Origin: Pyrocephalus nanus
Lineage: Eukaryota > Chordata > Aves > Passeriformes > Tyrannidae
Length of the DNA: 64,000 nucleotides
Assembly (NCBI GenBank): GCA_038380795.1
Contig: CM076263.1
Location: forward strand, 6,562,709-6,626,708
Direction: 5' to 3'
Below, piece after piece: positions 1 through 12,900 of the stretch. Position 1 is the first letter of the stretch. The number at the start of each line of letters is the position of its first letter. The notes under the pieces are model-generated. The model made no database searches and was not told where the DNA came from. It saw only the letters and a program-made list of their open reading frames with translations. The translations under genes were made by a program, and so were the position numbers.

Positions 1-150
1 GAGGGCTGCTCAAATTTGAGCAAGCCTAAATTGTTTTATAGGTGCTCCCTCTCACAACATGAAAGAGGCTTTTCTTCCCCCTTTGGTAGCCAGAACAAAA
101 AGTGTTTGATAGTTCAGGACTTTCACACCAGCAGATACAGAGCAAGAGAA

Positions 151-498
151 AGAATTATAGAATTATGGAGTGATTTGAGTTGGGATGGACTTCTAAAGCT
201 CCTATATTCTTAACACCCTTCAGTAAGCAGGGACATCTTCAACTGGATCAGTTTGCTAAGAGCCCTGTCCAACCCCATCATAGATGTTTCCAGGAGTGAG
301 GCATCCACCACCTCTTTGGGCAACAGTGTTTTACAACCACTATTTTAAAAAACTTTTTCCTTATGCCTTATCTAAATCTGCCTTCTTTTAGTTTAAAACC
401 ATGACCCTTTACCTTATTACAACAGGCCCTACTAAAAAAGTTTCTCCTCATCTTTCTTATAGGCCTCCTTCAAGTACTGAAAGGCCACAGTAAGGTCT
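151..498 (-). mobile_element. CR1 LINE 3' fragment
   Basis: Read on the minus strand this is the 3' end of a CR1 non-LTR retrotransposon. The tandem AGAATTAT AGAATTAT at 151-166 is the terminal octamer repeat typical of CR1. It is followed by the diverged region carrying GGCATCCACCACCTCT, TTTAGTTTAAAACCAT, CAACAGGCCCT and CTTCAAGTACTGAAAGGC, all standard CR1 3' landmarks. About 350 bp remain and no coding part is left. Divergence is clear, so this is an old copy. Confidence 0.85.
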
Positions 499-1699
499 GG
501 AAAGTAGGAATTTTTCCCTTACTCAATACTATAAAAGTTACACTGGCTTGCAAATTAACCCTAACTGCCCTTCCTCCTCCTCTTCTGCACACACCCTCTA
601 GTGTTATCAGGTACATATGGCATATACAGTCCACTGCTCAGGTAAGAGTGGCCACACTAAACACACAGTAAATGTCACCAGTGCTTTGTGGGGTTTTGTC
701 TCTGGAAGACATTCCAACGGTAGGATTTACAAATGTGATGGGCATATGGGGCCAGCACCCTTTCCCTTGCCTTGGCTGCACACCTGCATGAAACTTACCC
801 TACCAGAACCCAGATAATCTGCAACTCAGATCTCTTTTGTGTATCTGAAACAAATTGTGCTGGCCGTTTGCCATGCAGTGAAATCACACAGTTTTTCATT
901 ACACTCTCAGAAGCCTTAATTAGTGAATAAGGCAGCTGTATGCTCTCAAAAATACATCTATCAGTACAAACTGCTGCCTGATGGTCCAAAATAAAACATG
1001 CCAACATTTATTTCATGCTTTCTCTTCTCTTAGAGCTCATGGGCAGGTAACTGGGGGGAGGGAAACCATTGAGGATTTTGTTACCTTTGTGATTTATGTT
1101 TATTCCCAATTAAGAAGAAAAGACAAGATGTATCTTTAAATTGTCTGTCTCATTAGAATTATCTGTCTCTGTGTGAAATTATACTTCTTTCTGTCTCCCT
1201 AGTTATTCACCTGGTACCTTGTAACTCCTGGTTTTGTGTGCACTGCCTGCCTAGAGGAGAAGCTTTCTGATCTTCGCCCATTAGTTCCACAGTGCTGTTT
1301 GTCAGCACAGAGAAAAAAGAATGCTGTATCTTAAAGAGAGGAAGGTTCTAGGGTGGCCCTTACCTGTCTTAGATAATTGACCAGAGTGTACTGTTTTTCT
1401 AAAAAGGGACAAGAATTTTATAAAAAATTGGCATAAATCTCTTCAGACGACTCTTGGTCTTTTTTTGTTGAATAAATTGGCCCTGGGGATGTGTACAGGC
1501 AATGTTTCTTTGCCAGCAACTTTTACTGGAATTTCTTCTTCGTTTTTACAGCAAACTTAGAAATGAGCTTGTGGAGTATTTTTCACTAGACTGAGGGGCA
1601 GATAGCTCCCCTCACCCAGCTCCAAAGTATTTCTAATAGAAAATTTCTAGCATCCTTGCATTGGAGATGCTGAAGTATCACTGAGATTCTATTCTCTCA
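499..1699. other. Unannotated intron block after the first CR1
   Basis: No exon, RNA gene or recognisable repeat was seen. The stretch 1081-1215 is T-rich and pyrimidine-biased. Open frames are short and have no domain. Confidence 0.5.
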
Positions 1700-1830
1700 A
1701 ATTCCCTGTGGGGCAGTGAAATGCAATGATTGTTTTACAGAGGGGAGAAGAAAACAGGCCTGTCACCTAGGAAGCTTTTGGTGAGGCTGGGAATTGAACC
1801 CACATCCTTCACACCAGCAGGCGCATGGCG
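1700..1830 (-). mobile_element. Ancient MIR/L2-like retroposon fragment
   Basis: The string TTTTACAGAGGGGAGAAGAAA, followed by CCTGTCACCTAGGAAGC and GCTGGGAATTGAACCCACAT, follows the antisense order of the ancient amniote MIR/L2-type core (TTTTACAGATGGGGAAACTGAGGC, then GGTCACACAG, then GCTGGGATTTGAACCCAG). The match is partial and by eye. It is too diverged to assign a subfamily. Confidence 0.55.
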
Positions 1831-3384
1831 TTGATCTCATGGAGTGATTGGCGCAGCTTCAAGGAGGGACAGGGTTAGTTTAGGATGGAATCAAGGGGAT
1901 GCAAATTCACATCAATTCCTCTCATCTGCCTTAGCTAGGAAACTGCCTAATGATGCAAACTTGCAGAAAGTGACAGAAAGCCCAAGGGAGAGGTACAGAA
2001 ATGGTAGAACTGTTTCAACATTTTCCATAAAGAACTGAAAAGGTGGAGAGACATCAGTCATATTGAGAGTATTTTGTGTTATTTGTACAGTTTTCTACAG
2101 CAGTTGTTGAAACATCCTGCTTGAGAGGTAGGGGGAGAAAGATCTTTTTCCTGAGTCAGGAGTTGATGTGTGGTAGAACAATAGAGTCTGACCTTGCTGC
2201 CTGTCTGCATCTGGCACGTGCTTGTTCACTGTCTTTCTTTCTTCTCTTTGCACCCTGAGAAGATCCAAGTACCTCTGCTTCATTTCTCATTTGGACCAAT
2301 TCTTATCCATCTGCAGCAAATTTGTAGTACAAATCTTGTTCTCTTGTGTCTATCTCAATATATGATTCAAGTGTGAGGAGAGGTCCACCTGAACACCATC
2401 CAGGTCCTCTGCAGAAGCCTCAAGAATCAGTGTATGAGTCCAGCTTGGCCTGAGCTGGTAGAATGTCTCGTAGCTGAAATGTCTCTTTGCAGCTAAGCTT
2501 TTCTGTTCCTTTCAGAGAGTTTTAGTGGGAAAAATGTACACTGCAAGAATGCTAGTGGCAAAAGAAAGTTCGGCCTTTTTTCTTTCTTTTCGCTTGTATT
2601 AAGTGTATACTCCTAGCAACTTTTAAGTCTCAGGTGCAGAACATGGGAAATTTAATGTTCTTTTTTAGTACAGTGCAGACAGAAATACGTCATGTAACTT
2701 TAGGTGAATGAACATCCCCAAAAAACCTAGATTTTTAATTACCTTTCCCTCACCTTCTGATTTCTCATGTTTCTGCTTTTTGGATCGTACTGTGAGGTTT
2801 TAGATGTTGCATGCTATGAACAAAGACTTTTGGTATTCAACAGGACTCATAAATAGAGTGTGAATGTCTTACCACTGAAGTAAATAGTAAAATGAATTCC
2901 ATGCATCTGAACTTCTCAGTGTGAAAGAATTACAGCCTTCTGTCCCTTAGCAGACTGGTAGCATCTTTCAGGTGTTATGTTCCTGCTTGAAGGCCTTCAG
3001 TGGTGCTGGGAGGAGAAATGCAAGTACACTTTTCAGACTTTTATTTTGCCTGCAGATTTGATCCTCCTCCTGCCTGAAAAGGAGACAATGTATAACAACA
3101 GAGTTATTCATGATGGCAGTAATACTATTAATGGCTGCCTTAATAGCCTGTGGGAAATGAGTGGGAGTAGGTATCTTACTATTTATGGTGAGCAGAGGGA
3201 CACCATGAAGAAGCCCTTGACAGCTCCAGTGGTTTCTGCGGTTTGTGTTGTCCATGGTGTGTTTATCTGACCTCAAAATGCACTTTGGCTGGGGCAAGAG
3301 GCTAAGGAAATGTGTTGCCTTCTACAAAGGGAGGGCAAGACGGACAGGGAACTGATGCTGATGAGGTGGGTTTCATACACTGCT
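1831..3384. other. Unannotated intron block, 1.8-3.4 kb
   Basis: This looks like unique sequence. Overlapping opposite-strand open frames at 2968-3297 (109 and 97 codons) show no recognisable domain, signal or splice context, and I take them as chance. Confidence 0.45.
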
Positions 3385-3525
3385 TTGTTACCCCTCTTTT
3401 GGTTAAACTCGGCCAAGTCACTTCACGCTCCCCCAAGTGTCTGCCATCTCATTAGCAGATGGAGTAAAGATATTGACCTTAAATGCTTTTAGGCTTACTC
3501 ATGAAAATAATTTCCAAGATCATGG
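3385..3525 (+). mobile_element. Ancient MIR/L2-like retroposon fragment
   Basis: GGCCAAGTCACTTCACGCTC, then CATTAGCAGATGGAGTAAAGAT, then ATTGACCTTAAATGCTTTTAGGCTTACTCATGAAAA follow the sense order of a MIR-like core (GGCAAGTCACTT, CATCTGTAAAATGGGG, then AAAGTGCTTTGAGATC and GATGAAA). The individual matches are weak, but their order and spacing fit. Confidence 0.5.
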
Positions 3526-4334
3526 TAGGATTAACATAGTAGGTCGGGAGCTACAGTTTCCTGTACCCCTCTGCTGGGTAAACAGGATGCAGTTCTCTCA
3601 GGCTGTCAATCCAGTAGCTGTCACTTGTCAGAAGCACTAAATTCAGATGCAAAATGTATAATTGCAGATGAAGTTAAATGTACCAGGGTCAAAAGAAGGG
3701 GGTGGTGGGAAAATGAGATAAGTTGTTTATGTGGAGAGGAAAGGTATGTGTGTGGGGGGAAGTGTTTGGTGAACTTCACAGACCACATCTTCTGAGGGAT
3801 GGAATCACTTTGCATGAAGATTCCAACTGCTAGCTTCTAGCAAAAAGCATTAGCTGCAAAAGAAGCAAAACCATATATTATGGAGCAGCACTTTCTGTAA
3901 TTTTTTTTGAGGCACACATTTGTAAACACATCTAAAATTAGAGTTCAGCATCAGAACAATGAGTACTAGCTCTTCATATTTTTTGCTCTCAGATTTTGAT
4001 GTTTTTTCCCCTCTCCAGATCATAATATAAGAGTGTGTGTATATAATTTATTTATATTTTTAAAAGGAACTTTCTATATTTCCATCTGTTCCAATTAGAC
4101 TGAATGGAACAGCTTTTGTAAGTAAATGGAGAGAGGGGGAGGAAGAGAATGGAGTAAAGGGAAGAAAATGGCTTAAAACACAAACCTTGAATGGAAGAAC
4201 AGAAAACATTTGTTGCTTAGCACCAAGATGAAAAATATTATCTTCTCTCTACAAAAATCAGGAAGCAAAATTCTTGTTCCCCCTCTCCACCTTCCTTTCT
4301 CCCTTGAAGCACTTCCAACCATTAGCAAGGAACA

Positions 4335-4390
4335 TGGGTTAAGAGACTTCACACAGGGTACACAGGGTCACACAGAAGAGCCTGGACATA
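4335..4390 (-). mobile_element. Possible MIR-like scrap
   Basis: GGGTTAAGAGACTTCACACAGGG, with ACACAGGGTCACACAGAAGAG next to it, resembles the antisense motif GACTTGCCCAAGGTCACACAGC of MIR-type cores. Only about 50 bp can be matched, so chance similarity is possible. Confidence 0.3.
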
Positions 4391-4514
4391 GCATTGCTTT
4401 TTTGAGAGACGGCATTTTCCTAAATTGAGAATGTCTTTGGGAGCAGAACAGACCCTACATGAACTCTTCACGCTTTGAGTGAGCTTATACAAACCAAGGA
4501 GAGGGAAGATCTTG

Positions 4515-4578
4515 GTCATCTTGGACACGATGACCTCCAGAATTCCCTTCTAGCCTCTGCTGTTCTGTTACTCAGGAT
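4515..4578 (+). mobile_element. CR1 3'-terminal fragment, sense orientation
   Basis: GGACACGATGACCTCCAGAA then TTCCCTTCTAGCCTCTGCTGTTCTGTTA matches the sense-strand CR1 3' end (GGACTAGATGACCTCCAGAGGTCCCTTCCAACC, then an ATTCTATGA-type tail). It may extend left to about 4425, where similarity is lost. It is the only CR1 copy here in the same orientation as CELF4. Confidence 0.6.
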
Positions 4579-4788
4579 GGTCATCAGCATGCATACTTTG
4601 GTTTTGACAGGGTTTATTTTTGCTTTCTGTCCTGATGACTTGCCCTGTGGAAATTCCCTGCCAGAAACTCTAATTTCATGATAAAGTATCTAAAAATCAC
4701 TCAGTCCACTTGGCTTGTTAAGTGATGATGAGAACAGGCCAAGAGTACCGCAAAAGAATGACTGTTTTTTCAATCTTTTTCTTCTGTG

Positions 4789-4816
4789 TTTTTTTTTTTT
4801 TGTTTTTTTTTTTTTT
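4789..4816. repeat. Poly(T) tract
   Basis: This is a run of T over 28 bp with one G at 4802. No adjacent retroposed gene body was recognised on either side. Confidence 0.95.
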
Positions 4817-5734
4817 CCTAAATGGAATGCTTTCGAGTTTTTCTGATTAAAAACATGTACTTCTTTCTCTCCAGGCTTTTTGGCTGCTTTGTAGCTCCAC
4901 TTACAGGTGAACTGAGGTTGCCAAAGCTGGTAGAAGCTTCTCTGTATTTGTTCCTTTTAACCCTTTGTTTGAGGGTCTCAGCTTTAAGCTGAGCTATGAG
5001 CAGGGGTGGAGGCTGCTCTTGTCCAGTTTCTCTCCTGGGATCCTGACTTGAAATGTGGTACTTGGAAGGTGCACCCATGCTAGATCCTCCATTCAACCAA
5101 CTGTGAAGCCCATCCAGGCTGTCCAAGCCTTTGTCACTCCAGGAGAGTGACCAGGACTTCTTTAATGGCTGAAAGTTGTATGTAGGTGGGAACCCATGTG
5201 GGTTTTAGGTTCATAACCCCCTCCTTCCTCTTCCCCCTCTTCCCATGTCAGTGTTTTGTTGCCATGGAGACAGTAATTACTCCAGGAGGTTTCTAGACTC
5301 TGCTGAAGTTCCCATCAGTCTCGCCTCCCACCTGGGGAGCTTCTGACATTGAGTTAAAGGTCAAGTCCTCATGTAAATGTTTTCCTTTCCAAAATGAAAT
5401 ATTTTACCTATTTTGGGTGACTGTGGCAGCAGCACAGAAAACAATTTGTCAAATCACTTACAAAGCCAGAGCTGGGACACTTAAATTCTATTCCCTTCAG
5501 GTACGTGGGAGTAGGGGTGGAAATGAACAGCCTCGTAAGTCATATTTTAGTCCAAACTGAATGCTTGCTTTTCCCCCACCGAACATTGCACATGTGCTTT
5601 GCCATTCTCTTCCATCCCCCTCCTTCCAGCTTTTCAGAGCTTCTTGTTCTCATTAATTTGTTGTTTGCTCTCCTGCCTACACGTAAAAGCTGGGATGAAA
5701 TAATTTTTATTGACGTTAGTCATAGTCTGACACA

Positions 5735-5830
5735 GTCCTAGAAAGGATCCCCTGGGTCACTGAGTCTGTCCCCCCTGCAGCAGGCAACCACGTAATTTAA
5801 TTCCTTTCATAAACTACCTGTTAAAAGCCA
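5735..5830 (-). mobile_element. Ancient CR1-family fragment
   Basis: CACTGAGTCTGTCCCCCCTG, then AGGCAACCACGTAATTTAAT and CCTTTCATAAACTACC align with the better-preserved element at 20470-20790 (AGACAACCGCATCACATAAT, then CCCTTTCATAAGTTTATC). The two are copies of one old subfamily in the same orientation. Only the 3'-proximal part survives here. Confidence 0.55.
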
Positions 5831-7293
5831 CAATAATCCCTTTTTAAGTGATTGTGAGGATAGTAGGGGAGGGAAAAACTCATTCCCTTATGTTTATTGT
5901 ATGGGGGGCAAAGAAATGGGGATGTGCTATAAGAGCACTTGGAATAAGAAGAATAAGAAGCTGGAAGATGTGGCTTTCTTGGTTTCCTTTCCCCAATGCA
6001 GTCACCTGCTTGGAGGTGTTACCCATGAGTGTCAGACTAGACAGGATCAATGAACAACTGATGTTGACACAACAGTCCTCTCTCAAGAGAAGGCCTGTTT
6101 AAGATCTTGCACTGAGATTTCCGTGACCAAGTTCTGCTTCTGGCTTTTTCTTGGACTCTTCCTATGTAACCCCAAAGAAAGAATTTCCTTTACAAGGTCT
6201 TCACTGTCAGTCCCTCCATGATGCAGATTACCAACAGCTTTGCAGGAAGGCTAAAATGGAAAGAAGCAAGCTTGTGATGGTTCCTTCAGAAGGAAAAGCT
6301 CTGCTGAGCAGTCCTCCGTCCAAACTGCTGCCTGTGCTCTGCACTGCTGGCAAGAGTGACACGGAGGTCGACTGTGCTCTTGTCAGAGGCAGAATGGAAA
6401 GCAGCAAGTGTAATTTATGGAGGCTTGGCACGCAGTTAAGTGCAAAGTGATGGAAAGTGTGGTGGATCACTGCACTGGTGCACTTGACTTGTGCATCAGG
6501 CACATATCTATGCAAGTTCACGTTCAGTTCAAAGACAGTCCTGAAAGCATAAAAAATGGCAGCACTCCCCGCTACAGCATTGTCAGTGTCAGAGGATGCC
6601 ATGAGGTTTTGCTCTTGATACCTTTCTGAGCTTCTCAGCAAAGCACACAACTGTAATTAGTTGACAAGCTGGCTGTGAGGAAACTCTGGGATTTTACAAT
6701 ACCCTTGCATTTTGCTGAAACCCTTGATCCTGAAGTACTTTAAAAAACTCTGCACACACATAGAAGAGACCTTTAGCCTTGGCACTGACATTCAGTCATT
6801 TCTGCAGTGATGTGCAGCAGGTGGGTGAACAAGCAGAAGTGCTGCCCAGCAGCTGCAGTGGGTGCTGGAGAAAGAAGCAGTAATACACTAAAGTGGCTGA
6901 GGAGTTTTGGGTAGGCTGCTTGGGTGAGGTTGAGAACACGCCTGAGTGAATGACATTTCCTCTGAAAAAAAAATGGAAGTAACTTTCAAACTATGTTAGT
7001 GCATTGTTTCTAAACCAGAGAGTTGAGATAGGAAGCTTTCAATCAAGGAAGGTAATTCTGGAGGATCAAGCATACTTGTATAGATTCTTTGAGAGAGTGA
7101 CTCAAAGAACAGAGGGCCCTTTTTAACAGCTAGACTCAGAATGCAGTATAAGCTCAGACAGTGAAGTTGACCTGATAGAGCATACAACAGCCCATAAGCA
7201 GATCAAGGCTGAACTTTAGAGACAGCAACTAAACTCTAGTTGAGTATAAAATGTACAGGATTGGTCCTCTAAAAGGATATCACTTTAAGCAGA

Positions 7294-7310
7294 TTTTTTT
7301 TTTTTTTTTT
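7294..7310. repeat. Poly(T)17
   Basis: Seventeen consecutive T residues, read directly. No flanking target-site duplication or retroposed body was recognised. Confidence 0.95.
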
Positions 7311-9878
7311 ATGTGACACAAGTGCCCAATTTGAACTTTTTTCTCTTCATTATGGAACTTTTTACCCTGGAACACAGCAGCTTTCAGAGTGGTTGTGAGC
7401 ATACATCTGAAAATCCACACTTTGTATCTATTTGTTCTGGGCACAAGTAGATAAGGTAAAAAAATTGATGTGAAAGAGAGTGCAAATGTCTGTCCTGAAC
7501 TGATAATGTGGTTTGGCCTACTGACAAGCCCCTGTCAAGAGGAGCTTCCATTGCCTGATCAGGGTTTGCTGGTCCTGTCAAGTGTTATTCTTAGTAGTCA
7601 GGGACAAACACTGATCTCAGGCTTCTCTTTCTCCCTGTTTTTTCAAGACCTGTGACCTATCAAGGTAGGACATGGATGCAGTAGCTATTGATTCATATTC
7701 ACACAAACTCAACCATTTGGGTGATCTTCAGTGAGTTTTTCAGTCAACACTATATTTTGGTTTTCCCATTTAGCAAGCGAAGATAGTGTCTTGTTTTACT
7801 AGCACTCTCTGAGGAAAGGAAAAAGACCTTAGGTAAGAATAAATGTTTCCATTGACTTGTATTACTGATGGAGAGCATCTTTTACCTTAGAAGAGAAGGC
7901 AGAAAGGTGGATTTAACCCCTGGAGGTTTAGCCCCAGCATGAATTGAAAGGCCTGAGCAATGCTGCTGCTGAGTAACACCACTTCTTGGTACGTGAATCT
8001 AGCACTGTGGGGAGGTGGGCACTGAGGTAGATTGCAACTTGCCTGGATACAAAGGATGTAATCAGCAGCATTTCTGGCCCGGAGACGTTTGAGTTCCCAG
8101 AACTGCAGTCTGAAACTTTGGTCTCTCCCAAAACACAGTGTAAAGCCATTGGGCTGGACACAATATTAAACTCTCCTGCTTCACGAACTGTGATCCTCTC
8201 TGTGGTGTGGAGCCACAGTGCAGCACAGCAGCAGGCTGCTGTGTAGTAAATTCATTGCATATTGTGCAAGGGACCATTAGTTAGCTTATTATTAATACAT
8301 GTGTGGGCTTTAATATACTGGTACTGTATCTGTCAGCATCTCTACCAGGTTTGCTTTTGTCCTTTGTGTTTTCCCCAAACAAGCTTATACAATTAGTTTC
8401 TTCTTGTTTCCTAAATTATTTTTGCTGTTCCTAATTATTTCACACTCCATATAAAAGAATTATTGGGGTGGGTAATGGGAGGCAAGGGATCATCTTGCCA
8501 TTGCACTGCAGGCAGTGTGACGTTAAGGCAATTTGGATTTTTTTTGTACTTGTTTATATTTGGTTGGCTGCTTAAGACATAGGGGGTACTTGGGATCTGA
8601 TTTTGGAGGTCACAGTGTGGCTTTCTGTTCAGAACAAGAGGTCTATCAAGTTCCTATTTGTCTTTATGCCCAAAGAGGACATTTGTTGAAAGAGATTTAG
8701 ACTGAATCACTGTCAATCCGTTCAGAGATTAGTATTCTTGCCTGAGTGTGTGGAATTATTGTTTATTTCTCTGATTTCTATTCCTGTATATGCAATCCTC
8801 ATCTCTTCCCATGTTTAGATATGTGTAAGTAGCATATCCAAACATCCATAGCTATTTTCATCATGGAGAGAATAAAAGACAGAATTCTGTTAAAATTGTC
8901 TTCTCATTCTCATGCAGATAGTGGAGAAGAAATGTATGGGGAGGGTGTGAATAGGATGAAGTTTACAGCTGGGCAGTTAAAATAATTTACAAATCTGATT
9001 GCTGAGAAGGCAGCCAGCCCTTTAAGTACTGGGTGACCAAGTGTGAATAGGCCAAATATTTCTTATTTCTTAAATGCTGGTGCAACCATCAGCTATCCTG
9101 ATTGGGATTCAGCTTGCAGACCAGCAGTGGGGAGAGCCTGGAGAGCTTGTTCACAGAGTCCACTGCTGAATTGGAGACAGTGCCTCTTGCCCATCTAGGG
9201 TAGTGATCCATGTCCCTCACCAAGCATACCTGTGCTTGAAAATTTCTACCAGAACTGGAGTAGCAGCTGCGCTGTCCAAAGCTCTAGGGTAAACAGGGCC
9301 TCTAGTATACTCATTGCCAAGTCATGCTTGGATTGCGGTGGTTAAATGCTCAAACACCATCTGCTTATATACTTTTGCTGCCTTCCACAGAGCAGCACCC
9401 TTGCTAACGTTTGCTTTCTGCTAGAAATGAAGCATGTTTGCCTGTTCTTCCCCAGGTTGAACTAGAGCAAACACATCCATTTATTTTCCAACACAAAGAT
9501 CCTTGCTTAACATTTGAGGGGTTTTTTTTCCTCAGTGGACCCTTCCCTTCCAGTGATCACATCCTGCCTTCCTCCTGTCTAATCTCATGCAGTAAGACCT
9601 TGAAAAAAAATGTAGTCGCTGGGAGGTGGGTTCTGAATTGGGGTTCATGAAGAGCTGGGGGTGAAACTAAATAAGGAGAAACCCTGTAATGAACATTATA
9701 GAGCAGAGGGAAAACATACTAAGTAATTCTGATAAATACGTTTCTCTTGGGAGGGGGGAGAAAGGCATTTTTTTTTAATTTATTTATTTCATTTTTTTGT
9801 GGTGAGTTGGGAGGTCTTGAAAAGGAGATATGCAGTTTATCTATATATACCCTAACTAAAGGTTATGGGCATCAGTTT

Positions 9879-9915
9879 CCCCCTAGCTGGGGGTGGGCTG
9901 GACTGGGTAGCAGGG
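9879..9915 (+). other. G-quadruplex motif with C5/G5 hairpin
   Basis: Four G runs on the transcribed-RNA strand fit the canonical G3+N1-7 rule: G5 at 9889-9893, G3 at 9895-9897, G3 at 9905-9907 and G3 at 9913-9915, with loops of 1, 7 and 5 nt. Immediately upstream a C5 (9879-9883) and a 5-nt loop could pair with the first G run, giving a competing hairpin. The motif is seen; folding is inferred. Confidence 0.6.
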
Positions 9916-12900
9916 CCCTCCTATTGCAATTGTCAATAAAACCCTTGTATGCTCAATGTGAATGAGTCCTTGCTACGGGGGAGGGGAATGCCACAGGAAA
10001 AACAAGGGCATAAGCAGCCAAAACCTCTCTAAATAGAATATTTGTCAGTTTTCCATGAGGAACTAGTGGGTTTTTAAGCTCTTCCAAGCTTTGAACAAAT
10101 TAAGACTGAGTGTAAAGTGTAGATATATTTATATTTGTTCCATCTCTTTTGGGTAAGTTGAGGATCTAGAGGAAGAGTCATCAATTCAATGCATGTTCCA
10201 TTAGAAACTTCTTGGGATTAGATCAGGTTAATGAAAGGAATAAATAGGGCTCTGACATGTTGTTTGGTTTTACAGGACTGTATTGTTTTATGATGTTTTA
10301 TGAGAAGCACTTACACTACTCTTCGGGCGAGAGATTATTGTGCCTTTTATAAAAACTAAAAGAAAACCCACTTCTCTTTCTTTTTCTCTCTGTTGCTAAG
10401 TAGATGCTATGTTTGTGCACAGTCGTCATTTCCCAGTAGAAATGCTGTGTTCTGGAGCACTGCCTAGAAAGAAATGGTTTCAGAGCACAGATTTCACAAG
10501 TAAAAGTGGCAGTGGGGTGGGAGGTACCCAAATCATGAACACCCAAAAAAATCTTGGAGTAAATAAGTTGTCTTGGAGAGAAGATGAATGAGCAGAGTCC
10601 CAGAGGAATACACACAAACTCCAAAAGAGCCCCCTTGGACTCCATTCTGATATACTGCTCTGATAACATTTTTTGCTTCTTTAGTATCTCAACAAACGAT
10701 TGAAAACATTATTCTGGCACCAAACCTCTTGCTGTGCAGAGAACATCTGAGGTGATGTCAGTGTTCAGTTTGAATGGGTTAAGCTCAAGCTCTGAAAGTT
10801 TAAAATGCCTACTTTCAGAGCTGGTCCTTTAGTCTTTCAGCATCCCGGTTAAAATGGGAGCTGATCTTTTGATTTGTTTTAAAGGTTTGGAGATTGTCAT
10901 CCCAAATCAACAGGGAGTACTTGCTAAGCTGCTTTGTCTCTGACTTCATACTATTCTGCTAGGATTTTAATCTTTTCTGTAGGATTTTAAATGAAAACAC
11001 AGTTAAAGTGTAAAACTGCATCCTAAGCTCCATCCTCTCTTGCTACTTTACTCTCCAGCTCAGCTGCTACATCCCAGTTTTCATATACAGTGACACCAGT
11101 ATTCCAGATAGTGTCATTTCTATTTGTAATATCCTCCTCCTTCCCCTATGATGACAATCCCCAAGCATTTGGTTTAACTTTCTAATCCTTGCAGTGCTGT
11201 GGAGATGCACAGGACTTTGTATTCCCTTGCAGATGGGAGGCAGAGCTGAAGAAACAAAACAGTATGCTCAGAACCACACACAGCTTGGGGTATACACAGC
11301 CTTGAGCAGGGTTCTCTTGTAACCTTGGCTCTGTCAGAGGCTCTAGGTTGTACTTGCAGACTGTCACAGGTTTTGTGATATGGACAAATGTCTGTTAGGC
11401 CAGTGTGACCCACTTATGCTTGTAACCTAATGAAGCTTTGAGTACAGACCTTTCCTCAGAGGCAAAAGGCCAATTCACTCGCCTATGAAGTCTCTTCTCA
11501 TTCACCTTTAATATTTTGTTGTTAATGGATCATGCTAAAAAGGATTAGCCATTTCAATTTACATTCTGCTGCTTTCTGCATTTAACATTCTCACTGTAAG
11601 TGATGAATTATTGACTATTTAAATGTGACTACAAACAGTCTGAAAGAGAAGGTCTGCTTTACCATTTGCAATGCTGAAGTCGTACAGCACAGGTTAAGGT
11701 TTCCCCTTCTCTTTTTAGTTACCCATCAGTAGACTGCCTTCCCAGCTTTCACCTGCTATCCCTGTACCCCAAGCTGGTGTACTGTCTGGTGTTTAACAGC
11801 CTAAGAAGAGGCCCCAGGGTTAAATATTGTTAAGCATGTGAAATTTAACCTATATTATTGATATTGGGTTCATACCAAAGTGTCTGCAAAGTGGCTTAAA
11901 AGGAAGAGTTCATTATAGAATAAAGCACTTTGGCAGAAGACCAAATCCACATGCCCTTAAAATTGCTCTTGATTCCCCCTTCTTATTTAAATGTACGTAA
12001 TTACAGAATCGGCCACTGTTCAGAAACCAAGATCTGTCTTTTGAAAATCAGTTGGAAGAGATCTTGGAGCATGATGGGGTGCCATTACTTGGGACTTGAT
12101 GCACTGTCTCCTGAGCAGCTTTAGCAATGCAGTGGGGCTAAGAGATTGCTGTTTTTCTAGGGCTGGAATACTCTTATAGTGACTCAGAAAGTACCCATAA
12201 AGGCAAGAGTGAGTGCAGAGGTTTCAGGTAAGAGTTTTTATAGACCATAGGGAGATTCCAGATTTTCCCTGAAGAAAAGAAGGAATCATTCTTACCTTGC
12301 TCCCTGCAAATTTCCTGCAAGGCATCTGTCCTTGGCCACCTCAGAGCTTAGAAGTGAATCATGCAGCTCTAAGGTAAAAACCAAGACACTTGTTTCTTCT
12401 TGTTGGATTTTGTTTGGGGTGGGAAAGGAAGCAGGAGACCAGGCATTGGTTTCCAGGTTACTAGTTCTGGGGAACAGTAGAATTTCCTGATGACTCTCCA
12501 GTTCTTACTTACAGATGATAATGGTAGAGGGAATGAGCAACCTGATCTTGCTGTGAATAGGTAGTGTGTTTACCATGTGATAGAGCGTTTTTGTAACTTT
12601 GACATGGGTAACATGTCTGTAGCATGTTTCTTCGTCTGGAGATGGGCAAAGAAGAGGGAAAACTTCTCAAGCTATCAAACTGAGAAAGCTCTAAACTATT
12701 TTCTGTCAAGCCACTTTAATTTTTTTCCTTTCCCAGTTCTATTTCCCTAATTGTTCTTTAGGCTCTGCACCACGAGAGTCTGTCCATATCTGGAAAGCAG
12801 CCTCCAGAAGGAGATCAAGGAAGCCCCAACTCAAATGGGAAAACTGAAGCAATTCTATAAAATAGGTTGTAGAAACCCCAAGATAAAAGTGAGAGGCAGG

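Noticed and set aside
6228..6650. 140-codon minus-strand open frame
   Set aside because: Composition and content look random; overlapping frames on the other strand are equally open.
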